DNA of 6,146 nucleotides from Planctomycetota bacterium (GCA_013202635.1 JABMRO010000204.1:1-6146); one strand, 5' to 3'. Counted from the first letter of the stretch, positions 1-6,146 are shown. Notes: generated by a model not told the origin, from the sequence alone. Translations and numbers: made by a program.

Positions 1-23
1 AAAGCAATTTTTAGAGGCCCCCT

Positions 24-43
24 TAATTTTTACATAAAAATTA
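24..43. promoter_or_regulatory. Perfect AT-rich dyad upstream of the sigma gene, possible operator
   Basis: The arms TAATTTTTA (24-32) and TAAAAATTA (35-43) are exact reverse complements separated by two bases (CA). A two-base gap is too short for a good RNA hairpin, so a protein-binding dyad is the more natural reading. It lies just upstream of the candidate ECF promoter at 54-81. A weak terminator of a gene lying before the window is the alternative, but no GC stem or U-tract supports that. In AT-rich intergenic DNA a dyad of this kind can arise by chance, so its function is inference only. Confidence 0.4.
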
Positions 44-53
44 CTTCATTATT

Positions 54-81
54 TGTCAACCGATGAGCTACGATAGCCGTT
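54..81 (+). promoter_or_regulatory. Candidate ECF-type promoter for the sigma/anti-sigma operon
   Basis: TGTCAAC (54-60) carries the AAC core common in ECF -35 elements. After a 17-base spacer (61-77) comes CGTT (78-81), resembling the CGTC/CGTT -10 core of many ECF promoters. Transcription would start near 88-90, giving a very short leader before the ribosome-binding site at 95-98. Many ECF operons are autoregulated, which fits this placement. The motifs are short and no second copy was found in the window to confirm them. No good sigma70-type -35/-10 pair was found in 1-101. Confidence 0.33.
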
Positions 82-94
82 TATACAGATAGCT

Positions 95-98
95 GGAG
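95..98 (+). promoter_or_regulatory. Ribosome-binding site that leaves two possible sigma starts
   Basis: GGAG at 95-98 is the only Shine-Dalgarno-like sequence before the sigma gene. It is 3 bases from the ATG at 102 (short) and 12 bases from the in-frame ATG at 111 (long). The in-frame TAA at 99-101 rules out any earlier start. Either ATG is possible, and the choice changes the protein by only three residues. Confidence 0.45.
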
Positions 99-101
99 TA
101 A

Positions 102-686
102 ATGGCCTCAATGGAAAGCACCGATAAAAGTTTAGTAGAAGCCCATTGTAAGGGTGACCCGAAGGCGTTTGGTGAGCTTGTACGCCGATACGGGGACGGT
201 ATATTGGGATATTTAACGCGAATGAGCCGGAATCGCCATGAAGCTGAGGACCTTTTTCAGGAGACCTTTAAACGTGTTCACGAAAAAGCCCATACATTTC
301 GAGGCAGTCAATTCAAGAGCTGGCTTTTTACGATTGCGACGAACATGGCTATCGACGGTATGCGGAGGCGCAGAGGGATGCGGGTTGTATCGCTGAATCA
401 GAAACTCGATTGCACCGACGGGGACAGCGAAGAGCTGAGTGCCGTTGCGCTGGCGGACGATTCGTATGAGCCATCGCAGGAGGCGGCAAAAGCCGAGCAG
501 GCCCAACAGGTCAGAGCAGCCATTATGTCACTGCCTTCGAGGCAGCGGGCAACGCTTGTCCTGGCCTATTATCAGCAGCTTAGTTACCCGGAAGTGGCAA
601 AGGTTTTAGGCTGCTCTCTCGGGACGGTGAAAACACAAATGTACAGGGCACTGAAGACACTGGGGCAAAAATTACCCGATGTTTAG
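102..686 (+). CDS. ECF-family RNA polymerase sigma factor (sigma-70 regions 2 and 4)
   Basis: This 194-residue protein is a group 4 (ECF) sigma factor, directing RNA polymerase to a dedicated set of promoters. Region 2 covers about residues 11-92: the AFGELVRRY helix, the acidic HEAEDLFQETF segment (46-56) typical of core-polymerase binding, and FKSWLFTIATNMAIDGMRRRRG (71-92), the promoter-melting and -10-reading part. An acidic linker (about 103-132) follows. Region 4 covers about 137-191 with LPSRQRATLVLAYYQQLSY (144-162) and the helix-turn-helix PEVAKVLGCSLGTVKTQMYRAL (163-184) for -35 recognition. There is no region 1 or 3, as expected for ECF sigmas. The stop is 11 bases before the anti-sigma gene, so the two are probably translationally coupled and co-expressed. 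The start could be 102 or 111. The ECF subgroup and the target genes cannot be told from the sequence alone. Confidence 0.95.
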   Translation: MASMESTDKSLVEAHCKGDPKAFGELVRRYGDGILGYLTRMSRNRHEAEDLFQETFKRVHEKAHTFRGSQFKSWLFTIATNMAIDGMRRRRGMRVVSLNQKLDCTDGDSEELSAVALADDSYEPSQEAAKAEQAQQVRAAIMSLPSRQRATLVLAYYQQLSYPEVAKVLGCSLGTVKTQMYRALKTLGQKLPDV

Positions 687-697
687 GCGGTAGTAAA

Positions 698-2545
698 ATG
701 AAACATCATCTTACAGAAAAAGAGCTTATCGAATACCAGTTCAAACTGGCCTCGGACACCCGGATGAAGGAGGCAGCCGAACATATAGAAGGCTGCGGCC
801 AATGCCGGGGAAATCTGGAGAAACTGCAGCGGAAATATGCAGCCCTGGATTTATTGGGCGAGAAGGCAGAGATTTCCGAGGATTTGATTTCGCGTGTTAC
901 AGAGCAGGCGGGAAGACCTGTACTGAAAAGAATTGCCTGGTTTAAGAAGCCGGTGTGGATTAGTTCGGCAGCGGCGGTGTTATTGGTGGGGTTGCTGCTG
1001 ATTGCTAATCAGTTAGGTGAGGATGGGACAAAGAAACGCGAAGTCGCGAAAAAGCCGATGCCGGCAGCAGAGAAAATGGAACCGCAAAGCAGACCGTTAA
1101 TCGCACCGACAGCGGATTTGAATAAATCCGTTGAGCAAGAAAGAGCCTTTGCAATGGCACTTAAAGAAGAGGCGGCAGATATGTATGTTGCGATGGATAA
1201 AGCTTCGGATGATGCAATATCCGAGCAGCCGCCATTTGCACCGGCAAGCGCGATAGAATTAGTTACTCTGCCGAGACGGGACAATGTGCAGCTTACGATT
1301 TACAATTCCGCTGATATGACACTGGTGCGGGAGAGGCGGAATTTGACTATGAAGAAGGGGTGGAACTGGCTGCAGTTTATGTGGGCCAATACTTTGATTG
1401 ACCCGACGTCGTTATCTTTGGAGGCTCTGGCCGAAACCGACAAAATCGATATTCAACAGTTAGTGTTTCCAGCGAGGCTGCGGGAGCTTGGCCGTTGGCT
1501 CATCCACTCAGAAGTCAGCGGCCAGGTACCGTTCGAGATAACGTATTTTACGAGCGGACTTTCCTGGCGTGCGTTCTATATGGGAACTCTCGCAGAAGAT
1601 GAAAAGACGATGCAACTGCAGGGCTATGTGCGAGTAGCTAACAACAGTGGCGAGGATTATGAAAAGGCCCAGACCCGGCTGATTGTCGGCAATGTCCATA
1701 TTCTTGACCAAATAGCCGAATTAGCAAAACGCCAGTATCCGTATAACAGGCCGGGGATACTACGATATGATAGCTATGGCTATGATAACGGAGACTTGGA
1801 CGAGAGCAAAAAGCTGCTGTTGGGAGATATGCCGGTATCAAATGAGCTATTCACAACCATGGAACTTAGCCGCAAGGAAATAAGAAAAGAAGGGCTCAGT
1901 GAGTATTTCCTCTATACTATTGAAGGGACCGAGACCATACCGAACCAGTGGGGCAAGAGGCTGCTTTCGTTCGATGTAGAGGATATTGAAGTCGAGAGTC
2001 TGTATAAATACGATGAGCAGCGCTGGGGCGATCAGACAATAAGGTTCGTTAAGTTTGCAAACGATGAAGAACATAATCTTGGCGAAACGCCGATTCCAAA
2101 TGGTGATGTAAAAATTTACGGAAAAGCCGATAGCGAAGGCTATTTGTCTTATGTTGGCGGGACGAATATCAAATATATTCCGGTGGATGAAGAAGTTGAG
2201 TTAAATCTCGGCCCGGCCAGATTGGTAAAGGTTGAGCCGAAACTGATGGATTTCAAGACCGATAATTATATGTTCGACAGAAAGGGCAACGTTGCTGGCT
2301 GGGATGAAATACGAACGTGGAAAATCGAGATTACCAATACTCGTGAACTGCCGATAGAAATTGAAATTACCCGCGGCTTTGAAACCGCGTACTGGACCAT
2401 CCAGTCCGATGTTGCTTATGAAAAGTATGATGCCACGCATGCTCGTTTTAAAATAAATCTCGGCTCGCAAAGTAAGCAGGCGTTTGAATACACGGTTACG
2501 ACTTATCACGGCGCACGGGAAGATATATTAGCTGAAAAAAACTGA
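698..2545 (+). CDS. Transmembrane zinc-finger anti-sigma factor fused to a DUF4140/DUF4139-like exported domain
   Basis: A 615-residue protein in three parts. Residues 1-80 form a cytosolic zinc-binding anti-sigma domain with the Hx3Cx2C motif H29-IEG-C33-GQ-C36. C33 and C36 are the only cysteines in the protein, and the domain should hold the upstream sigma factor inactive. Residues 87-106 (core AAAVLLVGLLLIA) are a single transmembrane helix preceded by KK, favouring N-in/C-out. Residues 107-186 are a charged, Ala-rich stalk. Residues 187-609 are a complete DUF4140/DUF4139-like module: LVTLPRRDNVQLTIYNSADM (188-207), the SGLSWRAFY and NNSGEDYE motifs (286-322), and a C-terminal part with YIPVDEEVELNLG (493-505) and WDEIRTWKIEITNTRE (535-550). 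The module is a close paralogue of the secreted protein at 3846-5180. The start follows the sigma stop by 11 bases with only a weak GGCGG, consistent with coupling. The anti-sigma role is inferred from motif and position. How the sigma is released (zinc loss, conformational change or stalk proteolysis) is unknown. The DUF family name is from memory of its motifs. Confidence 0.88.
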   Translation: MKHHLTEKELIEYQFKLASDTRMKEAAEHIEGCGQCRGNLEKLQRKYAALDLLGEKAEISEDLISRVTEQAGRPVLKRIAWFKKPVWISSAAAVLLVGLLLIANQLGEDGTKKREVAKKPMPAAEKMEPQSRPLIAPTADLNKSVEQERAFAMALKEEAADMYVAMDKASDDAISEQPPFAPASAIELVTLPRRDNVQLTIYNSADMTLVRERRNLTMKKGWNWLQFMWANTLIDPTSLSLEALAETDKIDIQQLVFPARLRELGRWLIHSEVSGQVPFEITYFTSGLSWRAFYMGTLAEDEKTMQLQGYVRVANNSGEDYEKAQTRLIVGNVHILDQIAELAKRQYPYNRPGILRYDSYGYDNGDLDESKKLLLGDMPVSNELFTTMELSRKEIRKEGLSEYFLYTIEGTETIPNQWGKRLLSFDVEDIEVESLYKYDEQRWGDQTIRFVKFANDEEHNLGETPIPNGDVKIYGKADSEGYLSYVGGTNIKYIPVDEEVELNLGPARLVKVEPKLMDFKTDNYMFDRKGNVAGWDEIRTWKIEITNTRELPIEIEITRGFETAYWTIQSDVAYEKYDATHARFKINLGSQSKQAFEYTVTTYHGAREDILAEKN

Positions 2546-2599
2546 AAATTAAAAAATAAAAACAAGAACGCAAAAATCAATTTTTTAGGAGATTGAATT

Positions 2600-3805
2600 A
2601 TGAACGGTAAAAGAATCAAACTAATGGCAATTGTACTGCTGCTGATGGTAAGTGTGGTCTCTCAGGGCAGGATCAAATTAGTTGCGCTTCCCGAACGGGC
2701 GGCGACCGTGATTCGCCTGGACAATCCGAGGGCGACCTTGATAGAAGAAGAGCGCGTCCTGACACTGCAAAAAGGGCTTAACAAGGTGGACTTTTCATGG
2801 AAGGCGGTCTCTATCGACGCCGATTCAATTCGGCTTCAGGTCCTCGACCATCCCAAGAACGTAACGCTTCTGAATGTAAGTTATCCGCCCAATGAGGCGG
2901 CTTTGGTCTGGGAAATCAGCAGCGATGGTGACTACGCCGAGAAGGTTCGAATCAGCTATCTGCTGAGCAACATCGACAGGCTGATAACTTATAAAGCAAT
3001 AGCCGATAAGGCCGAGACCGCGGTTGATTTGAAAAGCTACTTAGTGCTTCGGAATTTCTCCGGTGAGGATTTCGATAAGGCACGGGTGCTTCTGGATTAT
3101 GGAGAGTCTTTCGAGCAGGGCATCGACCATGAGGAAACCAAGCAAATGCTATTTCTAAAAGCGGCGAAGGTGCCTATCACAAAAATCTGGACGTTCGATG
3201 CGGCCAGGCTGCCGTGGGACCCGGAACAACTGGAAAACAGGAATGTCGGTATCCCGGTAAGCTATCGAATTGTTAACGAGGTTAAAAGCGGATTAGGCGA
3301 ATTTGCTCTCTGGGGCGGCAAGGCACGAATCTTTCAGGATGACGGGCACGAGAGCACCATCTTTCTCGGTGAAGATGTAACGGCAATGGTACCGGTCGGC
3401 GAGAAGACGGAACTCTATATCGGCGACAGCAGGGACATAGTCGTCACCCAGCGAAAAATGGACGACACCCAGATCAACAAGCGATACAATAACGACAGAA
3501 GTCCGAAGCTGGTCCTTTACGACACCAATGAAATCATTACAGCAAAGATAGAGAATTTCAAGGACAGCCCGGCGGTGCTTACGATGATACAGCACATTCC
3601 CGGCCAGTGGGACATGAAAAAGTGCAATATGAAGTACAAGAAAAAGGACGCCAATACGCTTGAATTTGAGATTACACTACCCGCCCGCACCCGGAACGGG
3701 CCGGCCACAAAGGAACTGACGATGCACTATAATCGGCGTAATATTAGGCCCGGAGTAGATATTAGGCCGATGCCTCCAGCACCTCCGCCATTAATAAGAA
3801 GATAA
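2600..3805 (+). CDS. Secreted divergent DUF4139-family protein
   Basis: A 401-residue exported protein of unknown function. It has a signal peptide: basic MNGKRIK, a hydrophobic core (8-20) and likely cleavage after SQG (residue 23). The mature N-terminus follows the plan of its neighbours: LVALPERAATVIRLDNPRATLI (27-48), then LTLQKGLNKVDFSW (54-67). A second block, ISYLLSN...YLVLRNFSGEDFDKA (118-161), matches the ISYLTSG...NNSGEDYENA block of the gene at 3846, although the SW-containing SGLSWRAFY motif is not kept. The C-terminal half has a recognisable DUF4139 pattern, IFLGEDVTAMVPVGEKTELYIG (254-275) and EIITAKIENF (311-320). The protein ends in a Pro/Arg-rich tail (389-401). By eye it is only about 30% identical to the other two. 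AGGAGA at 2587-2592, seven bases before the ATG, is a strong ribosome-binding site and fixes the start. It is probably co-transcribed with the genes on both sides. Confidence 0.85.
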   Translation: MNGKRIKLMAIVLLLMVSVVSQGRIKLVALPERAATVIRLDNPRATLIEEERVLTLQKGLNKVDFSWKAVSIDADSIRLQVLDHPKNVTLLNVSYPPNEAALVWEISSDGDYAEKVRISYLLSNIDRLITYKAIADKAETAVDLKSYLVLRNFSGEDFDKARVLLDYGESFEQGIDHEETKQMLFLKAAKVPITKIWTFDAARLPWDPEQLENRNVGIPVSYRIVNEVKSGLGEFALWGGKARIFQDDGHESTIFLGEDVTAMVPVGEKTELYIGDSRDIVVTQRKMDDTQINKRYNNDRSPKLVLYDTNEIITAKIENFKDSPAVLTMIQHIPGQWDMKKCNMKYKKKDANTLEFEITLPARTRNGPATKELTMHYNRRNIRPGVDIRPMPPAPPPLIRR

Positions 3806-3845
3806 TAAAAAAATCCGAACCGTTCCAAAATAAAGGAGCTATAAA

Positions 3846-5180
3846 ATGAAACACAAAATATTCACACTACTTATAATCGTTTTGATGGCCGGGACCAGCC
3901 GGGCCAAGGTCGATTTGGTAACGCTGCCAACGCGGGACACCGTACAGCTTACGATTTATAATTCAGCGGATATGACGTTAGTCCGTGAAAGCAGGGCACT
4001 GACGCTAAAAGACGGGAAAAACAAGCTGCAATTTTCCTGGGCCAATACGCTCATCGACCCGACGAGCCTGGAAATGCTGCCCAAAGCCAACGCTGATAAA
4101 ATTGACATCGCAGATTTGACTTATCCGCCAAGAGTAAGAAATCTGGGATTGTGGAACATCGAAAGCAGCGTAAGCGGCAAAGTTCCGGTTGAGATTTCGT
4201 ATCTGACCAGCGGATTAAGCTGGCGGGCATTTTATATGGGCACGCTCACAGAAGATGAAGAGACGATGCGCCTGCAGGGCTATGTACGGGTAACCAACAA
4301 CAGCGGCGAAGATTATGAAAACGCCCAGACCCGCCTTATTGTCGGCAAAGTCCATATACTCGATGAGATAGCCGAGCTTGCCCGGAGGCAATACCCTTAC
4401 GGCAGACCGGGTGAAGCAATTGCACCGCCAATGGCACCTGCTTCCAGAGGCCGTATGGAGAAACAAAGAGTACTTTCAATGTTAGTATCCGAAGTTGCTG
4501 CCATGAGGCCAAAGGAAATCAGGAAAGAAGGCCTCAGCGAGTATTTTCTTTATACGATTGAGGGCAAGGAGACGATACCGACCGGCTGGTCTAAAAGGCT
4601 GCTAAGCTTTGAAGTTGACGAAGTGCCGGTCGTAAACCTTTATAAATACGAAGAACAACGTTACGGCACCTCGGTTGTTCGCTTCCTTAATTTCAAGAAC
4701 GATAAAGAGCACGAATTAGGAGAAACTCCAATACCCGGCGGGATGCTTAAGGTCTATAGAAATGCCGGCAATGAGGGACACTTATCTTATACAGGGCAGT
4801 CTTCGTTTAAGTATATCCCTGTGGATGAGGACGTGGAGCTTAATCTTGGCGCGGTCGCAAACGTTGTTGTCGAGCCGAAGCTGATGAACTTCGAGACAGG
4901 CAATTATGAATTCGACCGACGCGGCAACGTTTCCGGCTGGGACGAGATTCGTACATTTGAAATTGAAGTTAAAAATACCCGCGATATCGGCGTTAAGGTC
5001 GAGATTAAACGCAACTTCAACACGACGTACTGGAAGCTGAACAGAAGCGGAGACTTTGGTAAATTCGAGTCGGTAGACATGGATACAGTCAAATTCACCT
5101 TAGTACTCAAGCCAAGGTCAGCAAGGAAATTTGAGTATGTGCTGAGGACCTATCACGGCACAAGAGAAGATGACCGTTAA
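3846..5180 (+). CDS. Secreted DUF4140/DUF4139-family protein, paralogue of the anti-sigma sensor domain
   Basis: A 444-residue protein with a clear signal peptide (MKHK, hydrophobic core 5-15, cleavage after SRA at residue 20), so it is exported and not membrane-anchored. The mature protein matches residues 187-609 of the anti-sigma factor almost end to end. It is about 75% identical by hand count over residues 23-188 and roughly 55-60% over 223-439. The intervening segment (189-222, APPMAPASRGRMEKQ...) is unrelated in sequence. Signature motifs are LTIYNSADMTLVRE (35-48), SGLSWRAFYMGTL (122-134), NNSGEDYE (151-158), KEIRKEGLSEYFLYTIEG (223-240) and YIPVDEDVELNLG (323-335). MuiA-type members of the family have a coiled coil between the two domains; here there is only the short linker. 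No cysteines are present. AAGGAG at 3833-3838, seven bases before ATG, supports the start. Biochemical function is unknown; a surface or envelope binding role is inferred from export and the link to the anti-sigma factor. Confidence 0.88.
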   Translation: MKHKIFTLLIIVLMAGTSRAKVDLVTLPTRDTVQLTIYNSADMTLVRESRALTLKDGKNKLQFSWANTLIDPTSLEMLPKANADKIDIADLTYPPRVRNLGLWNIESSVSGKVPVEISYLTSGLSWRAFYMGTLTEDEETMRLQGYVRVTNNSGEDYENAQTRLIVGKVHILDEIAELARRQYPYGRPGEAIAPPMAPASRGRMEKQRVLSMLVSEVAAMRPKEIRKEGLSEYFLYTIEGKETIPTGWSKRLLSFEVDEVPVVNLYKYEEQRYGTSVVRFLNFKNDKEHELGETPIPGGMLKVYRNAGNEGHLSYTGQSSFKYIPVDEDVELNLGAVANVVVEPKLMNFETGNYEFDRRGNVSGWDEIRTFEIEVKNTRDIGVKVEIKRNFNTTYWKLNRSGDFGKFESVDMDTVKFTLVLKPRSARKFEYVLRTYHGTREDDR

Positions 5181-5252
5181 GAGCCTTGAGGTAAGGATTT
5201 CCGGTCATACAGACATCGATAAACCAGTTGTCCTATATCAACGGCCAAGCAA

Positions 5253-5292
5253 ACGCCCGAACCAACTAAAGTTTTTCCCATGGTTCGGGCGT
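5253..5292. terminator. 12-bp hairpin after the DUF4139 operon, possible terminator
   Basis: ACGCCCGAACCA (5253-5264) and TGGTTCGGGCGT (5281-5292) are perfect reverse complements around a 16-base loop. The stem is GC-rich and begins 72 bases after the last DUF4139 stop codon, before the trpS promoter, where a terminator would be expected. No U-tract directly follows the stem on either strand. The nearest T-run (5314-5319) is 21 bases downstream, so this is not a textbook intrinsic terminator. It could instead be a transcript-stabilising hairpin or a binding site. Confidence 0.5.
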
Positions 5293-5365
5293 ATTACTTT
5301 CGGAATCAGGAAATTTTTTCTGCCTTGCAATAAAATAACAATCCCACATTCTTGATTCTAAATCA

Positions 5366-5394
5366 TTGACAAGCGTTTCCAATACCGTTATTTT
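5366..5394 (+). promoter_or_regulatory. Housekeeping sigma70-type promoter for trpS
   Basis: A perfect -35 hexamer TTGACA (5366-5371) is followed after exactly 17 bases by TATTTT (5389-5394), which keeps the T, A and final T positions of a -10 box. Transcription would start near 5401 and give a leader of about 56 bases before the TTG start codon. I see no T-box stem or leader peptide with tryptophan codons in that leader, so nothing points to attenuation. Confidence 0.55.
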
Positions 5395-5444
5395 TATCAG
5401 GAATATTTTACGTTTCCGGTTATAATTTTTTGGCTTTTTGGAGC

Positions 5445-5449
5445 AGGAG
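5445..5449 (+). promoter_or_regulatory. Ribosome-binding site that fixes the TTG start of trpS
   Basis: AGGAG lies seven bases before the TTG at 5457-5459, an ideal distance. It supports a non-ATG start, since no ATG in this frame lies nearby upstream and the conserved TrpS N-terminus begins exactly here. Confidence 0.7.
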
Positions 5450-5456
5450 CTTAATT

Positions 5457-6146
5457 TTGAGGGTTCTATCAGGCATACAACCATCAGGCAAACTTCATAT
5501 AGGCAACTTTTTCGGCGCCATGCGACAGCACCTCCAGTTGCAGGTCGAGCATAATTCTTTTTATTTCATTGCCGACTACCATGCGCTTACGAGCAACCCA
5601 ACGCCGGCCGAGGTTGCCGGTCATACTCTTGATGTCGCAATGGATTATATCGCTTTGGGCCTCGATACTGAAAAAACCGTCTTCTGGCGCCAGTCTGACG
5701 TACCGGAAGTTACAGAGCTGACCTGGCTGCTTTCCTGCATAACCCCAATGGGCCTGTTGCAGAGATGCACAAGCTACAAGGACAAGGTCTCTCAGGGTTT
5801 GAGTCCTAATCATGGCCTGTTCGCATATCCCGTCCTCCAGGCCGCTGACATCCTCATTTACAACAGCGAGCTTGTCCCGGTCGGCGCCGACCAGAAACAG
5901 CACATTGAGGTTACTCGCGACATCGCAATCCGATTCAATAACGCTTACGGCGAGGTCTTCACCGTTCCAGAAGAACACATCATCGAATCCGTAGCCATCG
6001 TCCCGGGTGTCGATGGTCGAAAGATGAGCAAAAGTTACGGAAATACTATTGAAATTTTCGAGTCCGAGAAAAGCGTCAAAAAGAAGATTATGAAAATCGT
6101 CACCGACTCGACGCCCGTGGAGGAGCCAAAAGACCCTGACAAGTGC
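5457..6146 (+). CDS. trpS: Tryptophanyl-tRNA synthetase, N-terminal part (runs off the window)
   Basis: Class I aminoacyl-tRNA synthetase that charges tRNA-Trp with tryptophan in the cytosol using ATP. The first 230 residues are visible in one open frame, the last complete codon ending at base 6146; about 100 more would be expected from the usual family length of 325-350. The N-terminus RVLSGIQPSGKLHIGNFFG (2-20) contains the class I signature as HIGN (14-17), the usual TrpRS variant of HIGH. Further on are the conserved SPNHGLFAYPVLQAADILIY block (116-135), GADQKQHIEVTRDIA (143-157), and the KMSKS loop KMSKSYGN (189-196), so the active site is intact as far as it can be seen. Translation starts at TTG, with AGGAG seven bases upstream, and its own promoter is proposed at 5366-5394. 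It seems functionally unrelated to the sigma operon. Confidence 0.96.
   Translation, partial: MRVLSGIQPSGKLHIGNFFGAMRQHLQLQVEHNSFYFIADYHALTSNPTPAEVAGHTLDVAMDYIALGLDTEKTVFWRQSDVPEVTELTWLLSCITPMGLLQRCTSYKDKVSQGLSPNHGLFAYPVLQAADILIYNSELVPVGADQKQHIEVTRDIAIRFNNAYGEVFTVPEEHIIESVAIVPGVDGRKMSKSYGNTIEIFESEKSVKKKIMKIVTDSTPVEEPKDPDKC

Noticed and set aside
66..94. Inverted pair AGCTA ... TAGCT and small GCTA-CGA-TAGC hairpin before the sigma gene
   Set aside because: Arms of only four to five bases, expected by chance; no riboswitch-like structure around them.
213..506. Open frame of 97 codons on the minus strand
   Set aside because: Antisense to sigma factor regions 2 and linker; explained as a shadow of the real gene.
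5170..5355. Open frame of 61 codons overlapping the end of the last DUF4139-family gene
   Set aside because: It overlaps the upstream stop region, runs through the 12-bp hairpin, has no ribosome-binding site of its own beyond coding sequence and no recognisable motif.
5303..5358. Inverted repeat GAATCA ... TGATTC in the gap before trpS
   Set aside because: Six-base arms with a 44-base loop are too weak to support a feature.
5421..5426. Perfect TATAAT box
   Set aside because: No acceptable -35 lies 16-18 bases upstream, and it would put the start very close to the trpS ribosome-binding site; the TTGACA-N17-TATTTT pair upstream is a better candidate, although a second weak start here is not excluded.
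5484..5978. Open frame of 164 codons on the minus strand
   Set aside because: It lies wholly antisense to trpS, whose frame is unmistakable from HIGN and KMSKS motifs; the antisense frame has no family features.
1..6146. CRISPR arrays, tRNA or rRNA genes, insertion sequences, phage genes
   Set aside because: No short regularly spaced repeats, no cloverleaf or rRNA-like sequence, and no transposase, integrase or phage protein motifs were seen on either strand.

Overview
The window is bacterial, dense and entirely on the + strand. The gene set (an ECF-type sigma factor, a zinc-finger anti-sigma protein with a large exported domain, several DUF4140/DUF4139-type secreted proteins, and a TrpS with a KMSKSYGN loop) together with moderate GC suggests Planctomycetota, perhaps Phycisphaerae or a relative. 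This assignment comes from gene style and recall only, without any database comparison, and is moderate at best.

Layout. 1-101: upstream region with a perfect 9-bp dyad (24-43), a possible ECF-type promoter (54-81) and a short ribosome-binding site. 102-686: ECF sigma factor. 698-2545: membrane anti-sigma factor made of a zinc-binding Hx3Cx2C domain, one transmembrane helix, a stalk and a complete DUF4140/DUF4139-like exported domain. 2600-3805: secreted, divergent DUF4139-family protein. 3846-5180: secreted DUF4139-family protein that is a close paralogue of the exported part of the anti-sigma factor. 5181-5456: 276 bases without a convincing gene, holding a 12-bp hairpin (5253-5292) and a sigma70-like promoter (5366-5394). 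5457-6146: start of trpS (TTG start), running off the window.

How the genes work together. The first four genes look like one operon (gaps of 11, 54 and 40 bases, no internal terminator seen). The first two form a sigma/anti-sigma pair. The unusual part is that the outer domain of the anti-sigma factor is the same protein family as the two secreted products encoded just downstream. It is roughly 75% identical to the last gene over the first 166 residues of the domain (hand count). The inferred model is a cell-surface signalling module. The tethered copy senses something outside the inner membrane, and the free copies compete with it, assemble with it or are the thing being monitored. The trpS gene appears to be an unrelated housekeeping neighbour with its own promoter.
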